The notes beneath the pieces are model-generated. The model was not told the DNA's origin and did not search any database. It saw only the letters and a program-made list of their open reading frames with translations. A DNA stretch of 64,000 nucleotides from Pterois miles. Lineage: Eukaryota > Chordata > Actinopteri > Perciformes > Scorpaenidae. The DNA lies in assembly GCA_947000775.1 (NCBI GenBank), contig CAMQGK010000638.1, positions 28,717,001 through 28,781,000 of the forward strand. Reading direction: 5' to 3'. Positions within the stretch are counted from its first letter, which is position 1, and every line of letters begins with the position of its first letter. This document shows, one piece after another, positions 10,760-22,205 of the stretch. Position numbers and translations under genes: made by a program.

Positions 10760-11832
10760 ATATCGAGCAGTTGTTGGTGATTAAAGTAGAGATTCCTCCT
10801 GAACAGCAGGAGCTGAGCTCCAGTCTGGACCAGGAGGACCCAGAGCCCCCACACATTAAAGAGGAACAGGAAGACCTCTGGACCGGGAGGGAGGGAGAGC
10901 AGCTTCAAGGGCTGGAGGAGGCTGATATCACCAAGTTCCCATTCACTCCTGTCCCTGTGAAGAGTGAAGATGATGAAGAGAAACCTCAGTCCTCACAGCT
11001 TCATCAAAGACAAACTGAACAGATGGAAACAGAAGCTGATGGAGAGGACTGTGGAGGACCAGAACCAGCCAGGAACTCTGAGCCAGATAGACACTCAGCC
11101 CCTGTCATTGATTTAAGATGTAGTAATAGTGAGAAAAAATTTATCTGCTCTGAGTGTGGGAAAAGATTTGGCTATAAGGGGAATCTGAATATACACTTGA
11201 AATTTCATAAAGGTGAGAAACCTTTCAGCTGCTCAATTTGTACTAAATCTTTTACACAGCGTGGAGATTTACAGAAACACATAAGAATCCACAGAGGAGA
11301 GAGACCCTACAGCTGCTCAGTTTGTAAGAAATCTTTTACAGAGAGTGGAAATCTACAGCAACATGTGAGAATCCACACAGGAGAGAAGCCATTCAGCTGC
11401 TCAGTTTGTGACAAACATTTTACAGTGAGATCGAGTTTAAAGAAACACTTCAGAATCCACACAGGAGAGAAACCGTTCAGCTGCTCAGTTTGTAAGAAAT
11501 ATTTTACAGAGGGAGGAAGTTTAAAGAAACACTTAAGAATCCACATGGAAGAGAAACAATTTAGTTGCTTGGTTTGTGAGATGGCTTTTCAAACAATTGA
11601 ATGTTTACAGAAACACACAAGAATCCACACTGGAGTGAAACCTTTCAGATGCTCAGTTTGTAAGAAACCTTTTACGTATCATAAAAGTCTAGAGAAACAC
11701 TTCAGAAGCCACACAGGAAAGAAACCTTTCAGCTGCCCATTTTGTAGGAAAGCTTTTACATATCTTAGAAGTTTACATAAACACATAATTGTCCACACAA
11801 GAGAGAAGCTCAATTTGAGAAACAGCCTTTAG
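10760..11832 (+). CDS. Gene B exon 2: 8-finger C2H2 protein
   Basis: The acceptor CTGTAG precedes 10760; the phase-1 join gives D-I-E-Q-L-L-V-I-K-V-E. The acidic segment has IKEE and VKSE motifs. The spacer is short, lacking the usual DSSEPETDDSDDW block. Eight fingers run from about residue 192 to 415 of a 421-residue model. Helix residues (-1,2,3,6) are Y-G-N-I, Q-G-D-K, E-G-N-Q, V-S-S-K, E-G-S-K, T-E-C-K, Y-K-S-K and Y-R-S-K. Unlike most paralogues there is no HKCVG closing finger; the protein ends VHTREKLNLRNSL and the last linker is not TGEKP. Finger 5 has a weakened linker (MEEKQ). Probable sequence-specific nuclear DNA-binding protein; target unknown. Confidence 0.9.
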
Positions 11833-12739
11833 AATAGGTGGACATTTGCATATAGTAAGGACTTTTTGTCCATCGAGAGAGGACAGGAAGAGCACCTGGT
11901 CAACGAGGCCTTATGAGGAGTTCATTTTAGAGGCGCTCAGACTGCTCAGAGCCAGAAGGCAGTTTTAAGTTGTGTTAGGACCACGAGGTGATGCTGTATG
12001 ACAAGTTTTTGTGTGGCTGTTTAAAATCTGTGCCTGCTTTCTTTACCATCTCATGTCTGTCCATCACCTGTTGAAGAAAACAATCTCTTCTTCATCTGAT
12101 TAAACATCAAGAACTTCCCTTTCAGTCAGTATGAAGAATATACAAAATAATACTGTTGCTGTAAATAAGTCAAGAAAGGAATGCTGGCAGAATGTAAATT
12201 CACAAGTTATTTAACCACTCAGTTTACTCTCAATGCCTACCATTTATTCCCAATGTGACAACTGCTTGTTCTACAGTTTTGTCACTTTAAACTTGGTGAA
12301 TATGATCTGTGGTAAACACTGATAGATTAATCCATTTTTCTACTCAGCGTCCTATTAGCTGCAGCAAACAGTATTCTTGCTCAGTTTCTCTTCATCACCA
12401 GCAGATTACACGCACTGCATTAAAAAGGGTTATACCCGAATTGTAATTCCTGTTCATTTGAAGATTATTTTGGCTGTTGGGTCACAATATATTCTTTTAA
12501 TAATAAAGAACAAATCACAAAATTTTTATGTATGTATTTATTTGTTAGATTTTGTTCTCCAGCCTGATGTGGCCTTTAAATGTTGATTGGTTACTCATTT
12601 AGAAAAAAAGAGTAAAAAAAATTGTATGGGAAGAATGATACTGATTAGGGTTAGAAACCACAAAATACAACAATTCAAAGGAGAAATCAGATGGGATGGC
12701 CCTCTCACACCGTAAGTCCAACTGACTTAGAAGTGAAGC
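11833..12739. other. 3' flank of gene B, no gene seen
   Basis: AT-rich; likely holds the gene B 3' UTR (an ATTAAA lies near 12100). No domain or repeat family is recognised. Confidence 0.5.
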
Positions 12740-13046
12740 GAACCAACCTGCTCTGTGGAGCCGAAGCTGAGGGCTGAAAACAGCGTCCAGTAGTTTCCGT
12801 TGTCGCTCGTTCTCCTCTTTGGATCGAGAAAGTTCCTCCTCGTACTCTGCTATCGTTCTTTCAAACAGCCCAAATATCTCTTCAGCAGCCGCAGTTAGTC
12901 GCTGCTTCACCAACGCTCTCAGCATTTGGACTTTACTCATTTTCACACGACGACAGAAACTTTTTCTCCACTCAGACTCCGTCAGAAACACTGTTTGCTC
13001 TCCATCAAACAGCCACTCTGACTAGCGCTGTGTTGTCTACTTCCGG
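12740..13046 (-). pseudogene. Orphan exon 1 with its own ETS site
   Basis: Bases 12748-12940 (minus) repeat exon 1 of gene A, with an intact 64-codon frame and the GTTGGTT donor. The match extends to 13035 and then stops. A CCGGAAGT site lies at 13039-13046 (minus). No exon 2 on this strand lies before gene B, which runs the other way; the next possible one is that of gene A, already served by its own exon 1. So this is probably an unused duplicate or an alternative far 5' exon. Coding text is intact, so 'pseudogene' refers to its isolation only. Confidence 0.65.
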
Positions 13047-15069
13047 GTTAGCAGCTTCACGTTCATTAGCTTAATTCATATCTTTTTTAATAAAGGGATC
13101 AGCCCAGATGGGTTCATCTAGTCACTGTGGCTTCAGGAAAACTCCAGTTCGGTCTTTATGAACTAATGTTATCTGAGTCTGTGGCTGTCGTAGTTCCAGC
13201 AGCTGTTGACAACAGGATGAGAACACGTGAACGCCTCTTAGACGGTGAAATTGCCATTGTGATGTTGGGCGTCTTGTTTGAGGAGACGTGTCCGCTATGA
13301 TCATCTGGCATGTTGTTTGTTGTCAATCTGTTGAAAACTGGAAGACCAACGTTGCTCTTTCAGTTCCTAAATACATATATTCGTCTTTGGAGCCTGTTTG
13401 AGTGGAAGTGTGTCAGAAAGAACTGTTCAAAAAATAAAAAACAACCTTTCCCTGGTTTCAAACTCCTCATGGATATAGATACTCCTTATGGATATAGTAT
13501 AAATCCTTATAATTATCTCCTAATAGATATGGTATAAATCCTTATAATGATCTTCTAATGGATATATTATAAAACATACACAACACACAGTCAGCAGTCA
13601 TTCATAAAAGCAGAACGCAGCCAGATCAACTTCACAACTTTTATTTGATTTAGTCTTCGACTTAGTTTCCAACACAAATAAGCATCCGTTTAAAATGTCA
13701 TTATAGTACTACAAATCAATGAAGCAAATGTTTAAGTTGTTAACGTGGATGATAATGACGTTTGAGGATGGGGGATGTCAACACTAAAGTATTGAAAGTG
13801 ATGGATTTCTTGTTGGTCAGGTTAAACTGCCGACATGGCTCACAACAGGTACCAGGTAGCAGGGCTGGTCTCTGCATTCTTCAGGCCTGTGGTTTTATAA
13901 ACGACCTTCATATGTTTCAGAGGACGAGCTGTTTGGGGGATTAAGTATATTGTACAGTGCTGTAACTAGTACTTGGACATGTTTGACCTCTGTTTTTCGT
14001 CTTCTACACGTTTTTACTTTTCTCTAATTTTTACTTTTCCATTAAAATATAAGATAATTTGACCTCTTTGGGCCTCAAAGATAGACCAATTTAAATGAAA
14101 CCAGGTGACATTTGCCAAGTATAGATCAAAAATGTCTCTTTGGTGGAACTGCTAACAATTCAGAGACATCTGAAGCATGACTGCTTACTTCACAAGACAA
14201 AAAGACTTGGAGCCTCTGGTTTAATCATTAAAATGTACTGTGACTAAATGTATCACACAGTGTGTCTTTAATGTAAAATCTGTCTGAAAAGTGACCAGTA
14301 GAACGATAGATATATGAGTACAAGTGTTTTCTCTGAAATAGGACGTAGGCTGCGTTCCAAATGTCACATATGCTTTCTGTTAGATTAAAAATATAATCTT
14401 TGCATTCAACTAACAATGGAGCTCCTAACAATAAGAGCCGTGGCTCTAACTGATCAGCCCCAGACTTTTGGACCTACAGAAAAAAGAACATTAAACACTT
14501 TAAGATCAGGGAAAGCTGTCAACAACATGATCTGAGCACCACTTTTGTTTGCACAGCAAGGTGCACTGTGATCAGACAGTGGGAGGAAATCCGGCATTTT
14601 CAAATATATAACCTGATGAAATAAAGCGTTGACTGAAGGCATCACTCTTTCCAACTGAGACAGTGTTAAAACTATAAACAATTTCACCACTTCCAAATCT
14701 TTGTAGGGATTCCTTTACCTTAGTGCAGAGACATAAAACGATGATTTGGCATTTTGAATATCTGAGACGCCTACTACACTATCAGCGGATGATTTTGTGA
14801 TTAACGCAACATGCAATATCCAAAAAAAAACAAAAAAAAACAAGAATAATTCCTGCTTTTTACTCTGAATGTCATAATTAAAGAGTAAAGAGTTAAAGAG
14901 TAAAAGTAAAATAATCTACAACCAAGTCTGGATCAGGAGTTGTCATGGTAAACCCTTAATCACTGTCGTACAAGCTAAACAAAAATGCTTGTTCTGAAAA
15001 ATGTTCCTTTTGGTTTAGTGATAACAGTGATACATGGCTTGAATTTTTGTAACTTCATATCACGGTTGC
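13047..15069. other. Intergenic, no gene recognised
   Basis: AT-rich, with a short 'ctcctaatggatat'-type direct repeat near 13470-13570 and A-rich tracts near 14821-14840. Open frames of 60-80 codons show no domain. Confidence 0.5.
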
Positions 15070-15600
15070 ATGCTATTCGGCAGTAGTCACTGAAATACAT
15101 TTATAATGCTGAAGTCTCTTGGTGCAGATAATATGTAAAAGTGCAGCCTTTACGACAGGTTTTGGATCCAGTCGAGTGAGGGAGGAAAGAAACTGTGTGA
15201 GACTGAATTCAATGCAGACACTGAAATTATCAAAATCATTAGTTAATGTTAATATCACCCAGGATAAGAAGGATGTCAAATAAAATCAATAATCTATTGC
15301 ACCTGCAGGTTCAGAGGATAAACAATAAATACCAATAATTTGTACCTTTCCGGTATTTTCCTTCCATAGACAAACAGTTAGAGCCAAGAGTTCAAAACAC
15401 TTCAGCTGACATACACAGATAACTACAGAGACAGATGAACAATGTTTCACAAAGATGGCAACACCCCTTCCCTTAGTAGGTTGATCACATGTTTCTAAAA
15501 ATACAAAAAGGTCAGTTTGTTGCACCCAAATTTTAATATAGTCCATTTTGGAAATAATATGCATGTTCATGTGAACAGTTCCCAAGGCTTTGCGATACGG
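15070..15600 (-). mobile_element. LINE endonuclease fragment
   Basis: Minus-strand text in two frames matches the apurinic-endonuclease domain of fish non-LTR elements. One part reads DQPTKGRGVAIFVKH, next comes a region like FSLTQFLSSLTRLDPK, and the close resembles the ISDH region. Frameshifts break it, so it is dead. The clade (Rex or L2 type) is uncertain. Confidence 0.65.
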
Positions 15601-16162
15601 AAATGAACATTTTTGTTTGCTCTTGACTTAAGTCATGGCCTCCAGAGCCACAGATAGCGCTATTGAGAGAAGAGCATAGAAAACGGTTGTTTTGAATCCG
15701 GGTTCATGACCTTTTGACTTGCTTCCGTCTGTGGCAAACCATCTAAATCATGATCATGCTTTTAAATCAGCACCCCAGTGATTAGTCCAGCGGTAGTTGA
15801 GCCGGCCATCACTCATTACTGTAGGAATGTTTAAAAAAAGGGAGTTTCTCAAAACCTCATCAAGCATCAGTCATAAGAATGGTTAATGGATTTTAATGCA
15901 AGCTCCTTGCTAAGTGACAGGAGCCATTACCCGATTTAGGTAAAGTGTAGTTTTTGAAGAGATCTGAGCGGATAAGGGAAACAGCAAAACTGTCAACAAA
16001 CAAAATGCCTCGAAATTCAAAGTATCCTTTTAGTCGTGTTTTCAGCTGTCAAATACGATGAACTTGACATTACCAAGTTGAGGTGAAGGAAAAGACCCAG
16101 ATATGACACATCAGATCTTCAAATCCAGGGGAGTGTCAACAAGACTCAATCACTCATAAGCT
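15601..16162. other. Intergenic, no gene seen
   Basis: No domain, RNA or repeat recognised. Confidence 0.4.
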
Positions 16163-16503
16163 GGGGGGCGGCAGTAGCTCAGTCTGTAGGGAGTTGGCTT
16201 GGGAACCGGAGGGTCACCGGTTCAAGTCCCGCCATGGACCAAGAACTGAGTGTGAACTGGTAGCTGGAGAGGTGCCAGTTTACCTCTTGGGCACTGCCGA
16301 GGTGCCCCTGAGCAAGGCACCAAACCCCCAACCGCTCGGGGCGCTTGTCAGGAGCAGCCCCCTCACTCTGACATCTCTCCATTGTTGCATGTTTGTGCAT
16401 GTGTGTGTTCAGGTCTGCATGTACTGTGTATAAGTTAACAACAGAGTGAAAAAATTGAATTTCCCCTCGTGGGACTAATAAAGGACTATCTTCTTCTTCT
16501 TCT
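16163..16503 (+). mobile_element. tRNA-derived SINE with (TTC)n tail, copy 2
   Basis: Most complete copy: GGCGGCAGTAGCTCAGT head, B-box-like GGTTCAAGTCCCG, central GCACTGCCGAGGTGCCCCTG block, a tail with CCCCTCGTGGGACTAATAAA, and (TTC)n. It should have been mobilised by an L2-like LINE sharing that tail (inference). Confidence 0.88.
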
Positions 16504-17575
16504 CGGATTCCTGGAATTTAACAAAGTTGAAACTAACATGTACCAGGACTGTTTTTACTTCAGGGAATGAAGGTATTTTAGCAGCGATAGCCTGCACACA
16601 GCTACCCGGGTAACAGCATGTTGCTGCTGTTGCATTTGTAACATCCCTGACCATCAAAGAACCCAGAGGCAGCGTTGCAGGAAGTGATGATGACTGACTG
16701 GTTCACTAGCTACAGATGGATCAGGGACTGGGTCTAGAGCCAGGAATAGAGGAGCCAGGAACTCCGGCAGCTGCAGACCAGAGTGCAAGCTTGTTCCAGG
16801 CCCCATAACCCTGCTGCTGATGGACCAGTGGTTGATTTTCACTAGTAGTCTGATAGCCGCCAGATTAGAGAACCCCCTATGTGGTGGGTGAGCATGTGGT
16901 GAGGTGGCGAAGCACAGGTGCACTTTAGATAAGCCTCAGATCTGATCCTTCATGTTGGCAGACTCAGGGGGACTCTTACTGGTGTAGGTAGGCACCAGAG
17001 GTTTTTTAGTGAGTGAAGGAAATCAATTAATACCTGTAATACCAAAAACAAACTGTGCCTTGAAAAACAAATTAAGGCAAATAAATACAGAATGGAAATA
17101 AATGTTAGCTTCATCTTAACAGCAATGACTCATTGGTAGAATTCATGGGAATATGGGAGAATATGAATATGGGAGAATTTAAGACCATTATAAAGAATCA
17201 TGAAAATAGTACGATTGGTCGATGTAACTGCTCTTGATTTTTTCATTGAATTGTTTTGATATTGATCTGATCGTGCATGACAGCTGTTGTGTTGCATACA
17301 CAATTGCATATGATACTTGTTTACTCATAATGTGTGACTGCTGTATTTGTCTGTTTGCATTGTTTGTTTTTATTGTTGTAACAATGTTTGTGCTGCCCTC
17401 TGGGTCAGGTACCTCTTGAAAAGGAGATTTTAATCTCAATGACCTTTTCACCTGGTTAAATAAAGGAAATATTTTGGAGTCTATATCAGACAGAGAGACA
17501 GCTGATCAGGGTTGAACCAAGTCAGTACTTCAGTCCTGCTAGAAAAAAAATATCTCAACAAATATCTCTGCAGCT
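16504..17575. other. 3' flank of gene C, no gene seen
   Basis: No recognised coding or RNA feature. A LINE-like end, 'ccctctgggtcaggtacctcttgaaaagg...aataaagg', lies near 17395-17465. Confidence 0.45.
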
Positions 17576-18459
17576 TCACGTCTTTCTGCTGCTCTCACCA
17601 ACACACTTGTGTCTTTTGACACTATGGAGCCGAGTGAATCTTTTATTGCAAATGTTACAACTAAATGGCTTCTCCCCTGTGTGGACAAGCATGTGTTCTC
17701 TCATATGTCCCTGCCGTGCAAAACTTTTACTACAAACTGTACAACTAAATGGTTTCCCTCCAGTATGGAGCTTCATGTGTTTAACCAAATTTCGAATGAT
17801 ATCGAAACTTGATTTGCAAATTGAGCAGGTGAAGCTTTTTTCTCCTGTATGCACTCTCGAGTTGTCGGAGCAACTGATGGGTCTCTCTCCTGTTTGGACT
17901 CCAGTTCGTTTCTGCAGATGACCCTTGTTGCTAAAGCTTCTAGCACATTCAGAGGAACGAAGTGGTGTTTTTCCACTATTACATTCCATATCACTTCGAT
18001 ACACTTTTATGTTTTGCAGAGAGTTTAAATATGGCCGAGGTTCTCTGGTCTCCTTCCAATCACAACTGTCATCAGTCTCAGGTTCAGAATAGTCTCCAGT
18101 CTTGTCATCAGTATCTGGTTCTGGATGTGAATCCAGATCAGAGTTCCTGGCTGGTTCTTGACCTCCACAGTCCTCTCCATCAGCTTCTGTTTCCATCTGC
18201 TCAGTTGATGTTTGAAAAAGCTGTGCGGACTGAGGTTTCTCTTTATCATCTTCACTCTTCACAGGGACAGGAGTGAATGTGAACTTGGTGATATCAGCCT
18301 CCTCCAGCCCTTGAAGCTGTTCTCCCTCCCGACTGGTCCAGAGCTCCTCCAGTTCCTCTTTAATATGTGGGGGCTCTGGGTCCTCCTGCTCCAGACCAGA
18401 GCTCCAGTCCTGCTGCTCAGGGGGAACCTCTTCTTTAACCACCAACAGCTGCTGGACGT
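17576..18459 (-). CDS. Gene C exon 2: short ZF protein with decayed first fingers
   Basis: The acceptor TGCAG precedes 18459; the join gives D-V-Q-Q-L-L-V-V-K-E-E. VKEE, IKEE and VKSE motifs are all present, followed by the acidic DDSCDWKETREP spacer. The opening finger has lost ligands (SSECARSF, QKRTGVQT in place of HxxxH) and the next is cut to ISCSDNSRVHTGEKS. Three fingers remain: one with IIRNLVKH, one with RQGHMREH, and a closing finger FTRLHSVKRHKCVG whose usual Trp is Arg. The model with exon 1 at 19801-19984 is about 355 residues. It may be losing DNA binding or be specialised for a short site; the frame is intact. Confidence 0.85.
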
Positions 18460-18504
18460 CTGCAGGAACTGAAATACAGAAACACATATTAAGGAAAACC
18501 AGTC

Positions 18505-18565
18505 ATGCCAACTAGGGGTGTAACAGTGTGCATATTCATCTCTGTTTGATAGAGGGACAAGTCGA
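18505..18565. repeat. Intron segment shared with gene I
   Basis: The stretch with 'aggggtgtaacagtgtgcat' just upstream of the gene C acceptor recurs at 47955-48012 at the same place in gene I. The text resembles a hAT element end. Sharing at the same intron position shows that C and I descend from one copied intron-exon unit. Confidence 0.65.
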
Positions 18566-18754
18566 CAGAAGCACTGTGCTGCCCTGAAGAGTGTCCACAA
18601 AGAATGTAGTCCATAACTTCACCACCAAATGCTCCAGCTGTAAAGACTACAGCTTGAGGTGGACCGGCAGGCCACTAAACAGCTCTTCTCGGTCATTGTA
18701 CATTTAAATATAGCAGACAGTCGTTTAATTGTGGAAATCCCAAATTGCAATTGC

Positions 18755-19185
18755 AGTCGCAATTAGGGATATAATTTTTTTTATTAAGCAAAAAAACGAC
18801 CCTCATTAACCGATTATTAACTGACAAGATTAGCGTGTCATGTAGGGTGGTGCGCCAGCTGCAGTATATGTCTGCTGAGTCCGAGTTCACCTGTCTGGGA
18901 GAGTTACTGTAGCAGCCATGGTGCTGCGTGCATTGTCGAGGACACATGCAGCCACTTTCCCAGTAAATCTGCACCAGAGCATTTAGCTAGTGTAACTGCG
19001 AGGTTAGCACGTGTCTGACAAACCGTTTCGGTTTGGTTTGTGCTACGGTTGTAGCTGTAGCATTGCTGGTGGCTTCGTGCACGCGGCTGCCACATGCATA
19101 CGGTCTGTCAGGGTGGTGTAACATTAGTCAGCGTCTGACAGACCGTGTGAGTGGCGGCGCTGAGTGTGGGTTTGTTTGTGGCGTT
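18755..19185 (+). mobile_element. Truncated DNA-transposon fragment
   Basis: Carries the 'cattaaccgattattaactg' block, 'ccagctgcagtatatg' and one copy of the 'gagagttactgtagcagcc' unit, as in 34985-36815. Incomplete; no coding part. Confidence 0.5.
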
Positions 19186-19187
19186 AT

Positions 19188-19620
19188 ACAGTGTTGTGAA
19201 AAAGTATCTGCCTCCTTCCTGACTTCTTATATTTTTGCATAATTGTCACATTTAAAATTGAAAACGACTTGCCATAATTCTGCTCTCTACCAGATAATCC
19301 TGAAGGAGAATGTCCGGCCATCAGTTACTGTCCTCAAGCTCAAGCACTCTTGGATTATACAGCAGGACAATGATCCGAAACACACCAGCAAGTCCACATC
19401 TGGATGGCTTAATAAAAACAAATTTGGGGTTTTGGCGTGGCTGAGTCAAAGTCCAGACTTCAATCTGATTGAGATGCTGTGGCAATGACCTAAAACAGAC
19501 TGTTCATACATGAAAAACCTCCAATGTGGCTAAATTAGAAAACTTCTGTTAAGAAGAATCGGCCAAAATTCTGCCAATCACTGCCAGGTGAACAAGATGG
19601 CGGCAACCCAAAAACACCTG
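19188..19620 (+). mobile_element. Tc1-like transposon remnant
   Basis: A Tc1-type end with ACAGTGTTGTGAAAAAGTAT is followed by a frame with the transposase C-terminal signature: QQDNDPKHTSK and then SQSPDFNLIEMLWQ (catalytic-core aspartate and glutamate region). Only the last quarter of the transposase remains, so it cannot act. Confidence 0.8.
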
Positions 19621-19800
19621 CTAAAGGCAGGTTACTTTTCTGGGACGTTCTTCACACATTTCAACCCAACCTAGTGAAAAATAAGCAGGGGGCGCTGGTT
19701 AGAATACACCGCGTCAAATGATGCATCACTAAATACTGAGTCTTTGGAGTGGAGGAGGGAAGCTAACGTGGATGACAGACTGAATATTTAATGAACAGAC

Positions 19801-19984
19801 CTGCTCGAAGCTGAGGGCTGAAAACAGCGTCCAGTAGTTTCCGTTGTCGCTCGTTCTCCTCTTTGGATCGAGAAAGTTCCTCCTCGTACTCTGCTATCGT
19901 TCTTTCAAACAGCCCAAATATCTCTTCAGCAGCCGCAGTTAGTCGCTGCTTCACCAACGCTCTCAGCATTTGGACTTTACTCAT
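19801..19984 (-). CDS. Gene C exon 1: N-terminal domain, 3 residues shorter
   Basis: Same domain as gene A exon 1, but a 9-bp in-frame deletion removes LHR so it ends SPQLRA. The donor is CAG|GTCTGT, still phase 1. The 5' flank to 20232 matches gene A. It joins exon 2 at 18459 over a 1.34-kb intron. Confidence 0.85.
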
Positions 19985-20273
19985 TTTCACACGACGACAG
20001 AAACTTTTTCTCCACTCAGACTCCGTCAGAAACACTGTTTGCTCTCCATCAAACAGCCACTCTGACTAGCGCTGTGTTGCTAACCAGCTAGCATGCTAAG
20101 CTAACTTCAGTAGCTCTGTAGGCTACCGGGAGATGAGTCAGAGGTAAAACATTCACAACAAAAGGTGAAGAGCACAAAGTCCATTCAGACAGGTTTATCC
20201 GGACATACAGAGGCTCTGATGGATCAGGACTGTTCAGGTGTTTCATACGAAAACGGTCGAAACATCATCCAGA

Positions 20274-20325
20274 GGCCATCTTATAACTCTGTAAAGTTAA
20301 CCAGAGTGAATAAAATCGCTTCCGG
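20274..20325 (-). promoter_or_regulatory. Candidate promoter of gene C: ETS + YY1 motifs
   Basis: On the minus strand CCGGAAGC (20318-20325) precedes AAGATGGCC (20274-20282) by 35 bases, as in gene A. Both lie beyond the homogenised exon 1 block. Confidence 0.5.
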
Positions 20326-20449
20326 TGTCTTCTAATTTTTTGACTTTCTAAATAAAAGTCTCTGAGGTTTTAAGAGGTATTTCAATATATTATTAATGAT
20401 ATTTGTTACGTATAATTATGTAATTATGATTTTATTTTGACATTCTTCA

Positions 20450-20457
20450 CCGGAAGT
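20450..20457 (+). promoter_or_regulatory. ETS-like site before gene D
   Basis: CCGGAAGT about 110 bases before the ATG of gene D and about 125 bases from the gene C motif, so C and D may share a two-way promoter. Confidence 0.45.
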
Positions 20458-20564
20458 GGTGGTATATGTTTTACCGAGCTTATTACCGGGAGCAGTCAGC
20501 AGAGAGAAGCCGTTAGTTGAATCCAAATAACGGCAGAACCGATGATTTAGTTCGTTAATCAGAG

Positions 20565-20628
20565 ATGGACCGACACCGGAAACAGCTGCGGGTGGTTTTA
20601 AACCCGGAAACGAAGCCGCGAGGAGAAG
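20565..20628 (+). CDS. Gene D exon 1: eroded short N-terminus
   Basis: ATG at 20565 opens 21 codons (MDRHRKQLRVVLNPETKPRG...) ending GAAG|GTTTG in phase 1. This matches the tail of gene G exon 1, MDRRHQRLL...KPRREAG, so the first part of the domain has been lost and an internal Met may now start the protein. A stop lies in frame just upstream. The intron to 22611 is 1.98 kb. Moderate confidence because the exon is short. Confidence 0.6.
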
Positions 20629-22131
20629 GTTTGTTTTCTTCCTACTGCTCTGCTAATGATGCTAAGCTAATGTTAGCTAAAGCGTTCATACAGAGCCTGT
20701 TAGCCGCAGCTAGCTCCTGAAGCTAATGTGTTGTATCAGAGGATTCATTTAGAGTCTTTACTGTTATTGATTAGATGTGTTTATTAGTTTATTACTGAAA
20801 GAAGCGATAAAACCAGCTGTGACGTGTCCTAACGTGTCCTCACAAACCTTACAGGAATAATAACGGTGTAATAATGTTTTAATAACTTAATGATGATATT
20901 ATAATAACTAGTAACATTTTAAATTCACATGGAATAGAGAAGTAGCATCAAATTATGGCTTTTAAACTGTTGTTTGTTATGATTCATTCATTATCTATAA
21001 ATAGGGCTAGGTTACGTTCTGCTGCAGATTATTGCTGCTACAATAAAAAAAAATATTAACTTTTGTTGTTATTATGAGATGATTTCCATGTTATTGTTAT
21101 GACAGGTTTTCTCTTCTCCTTATGACTAGTTATTATTAGATGTTGTTAAAACTATTAACATTATAAACTATTAATAGTAAAACTTTTAATACCACAGTAA
21201 TTCAGATGATTACTTAAACTGGTAAGAAAGGTATTATCAGCACAGTGTACTTAAATTTACTCAACTTCTGTTCAAGGTAGAGATTTCAGTTCTAATACGA
21301 TGCTGGATAGTTTCATGAATAATACTGCATCATATATTAATTGTTATATTTTGTGACTAAGATCTGAATCTTCAACATAACCAGTAACATTTCTCTGTCA
21401 GGTGAATGTAGTACTACAATGTTTTCCTCTGAAGTAGAAGTACACAGTAAGTAGTATACAGTTGAGTTGTGCATATTTTAAGTGCTTCACAGCCTTTTCT
21501 AAGTTATTTCAGGGTCCAGTGTGTAGTAACATCATTCAATATTTTTCATATCTAAATATCAAAATAAATCTATAGCTGTTTGGGGCCGTACCTTGTCTAA
21601 CAGTGAAGTCTGTCCTTGTTTAACCGTGAACCAGAGTATAATTAACCGGTGTTTCTGACTGAGCGTAGCTGCTACCTGGGTGTATTATGCTACTATGTTG
21701 TGTCAGGTGTTTTGCTCAGGACTCAAGGAAGCTCAGTGTTGAGTGTGAAGTTGTTTGTAGGAGCAGTTCTCCAGAAAGCTGCAAGCTGCAACACCACAGG
21801 ACCAGAAATCAGCAAGTTCTGAAGGGTCACTGCACAAGTTATAATAACACGCTGTATATAAGAAGTGAACGTCAACGTGACATCACTCAGTGGTTTGCTG
21901 ACTACAGTTCTGAAGCTGTTCCTTCAACAGTGTTGAAGGGACAGACTGTCAGTGTTGCTGAATTGGTGTCTTTCTCTCTACTGTAGATTTGTCGATTTTT
22001 GGAGCTGATGCTGCTCCTTTCATTGAAGAAGAGTTGGCAACACTGGTCTGGTTTGGGATCATTTTAAAATCTAGTCCACTCAAGATCATCAATCCTGCAT
22101 TTAATTACAAAATATAAAAATACTGCGCATG

Positions 22132-22134
<3 letters not shown>

Positions 22135-22201
<67 letters not shown>
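22135..22201. repeat. (CA)n microsatellite in intron D
   Basis: About 33 uninterrupted AC units followed by a run of A. Confidence 0.95.

Positions 22202-22205
<4 letters not shown>

Noticed and set aside
21687..21986. 99-codon frame in intron D
   Set aside because: No recognised domain and no sign of exon borders; left unassigned.
22135..22201. Possible CRISPR-like or other regular array
   Set aside because: A plain (CA)n microsatellite; no spacer-repeat structure occurs anywhere in the window, as expected for a vertebrate.
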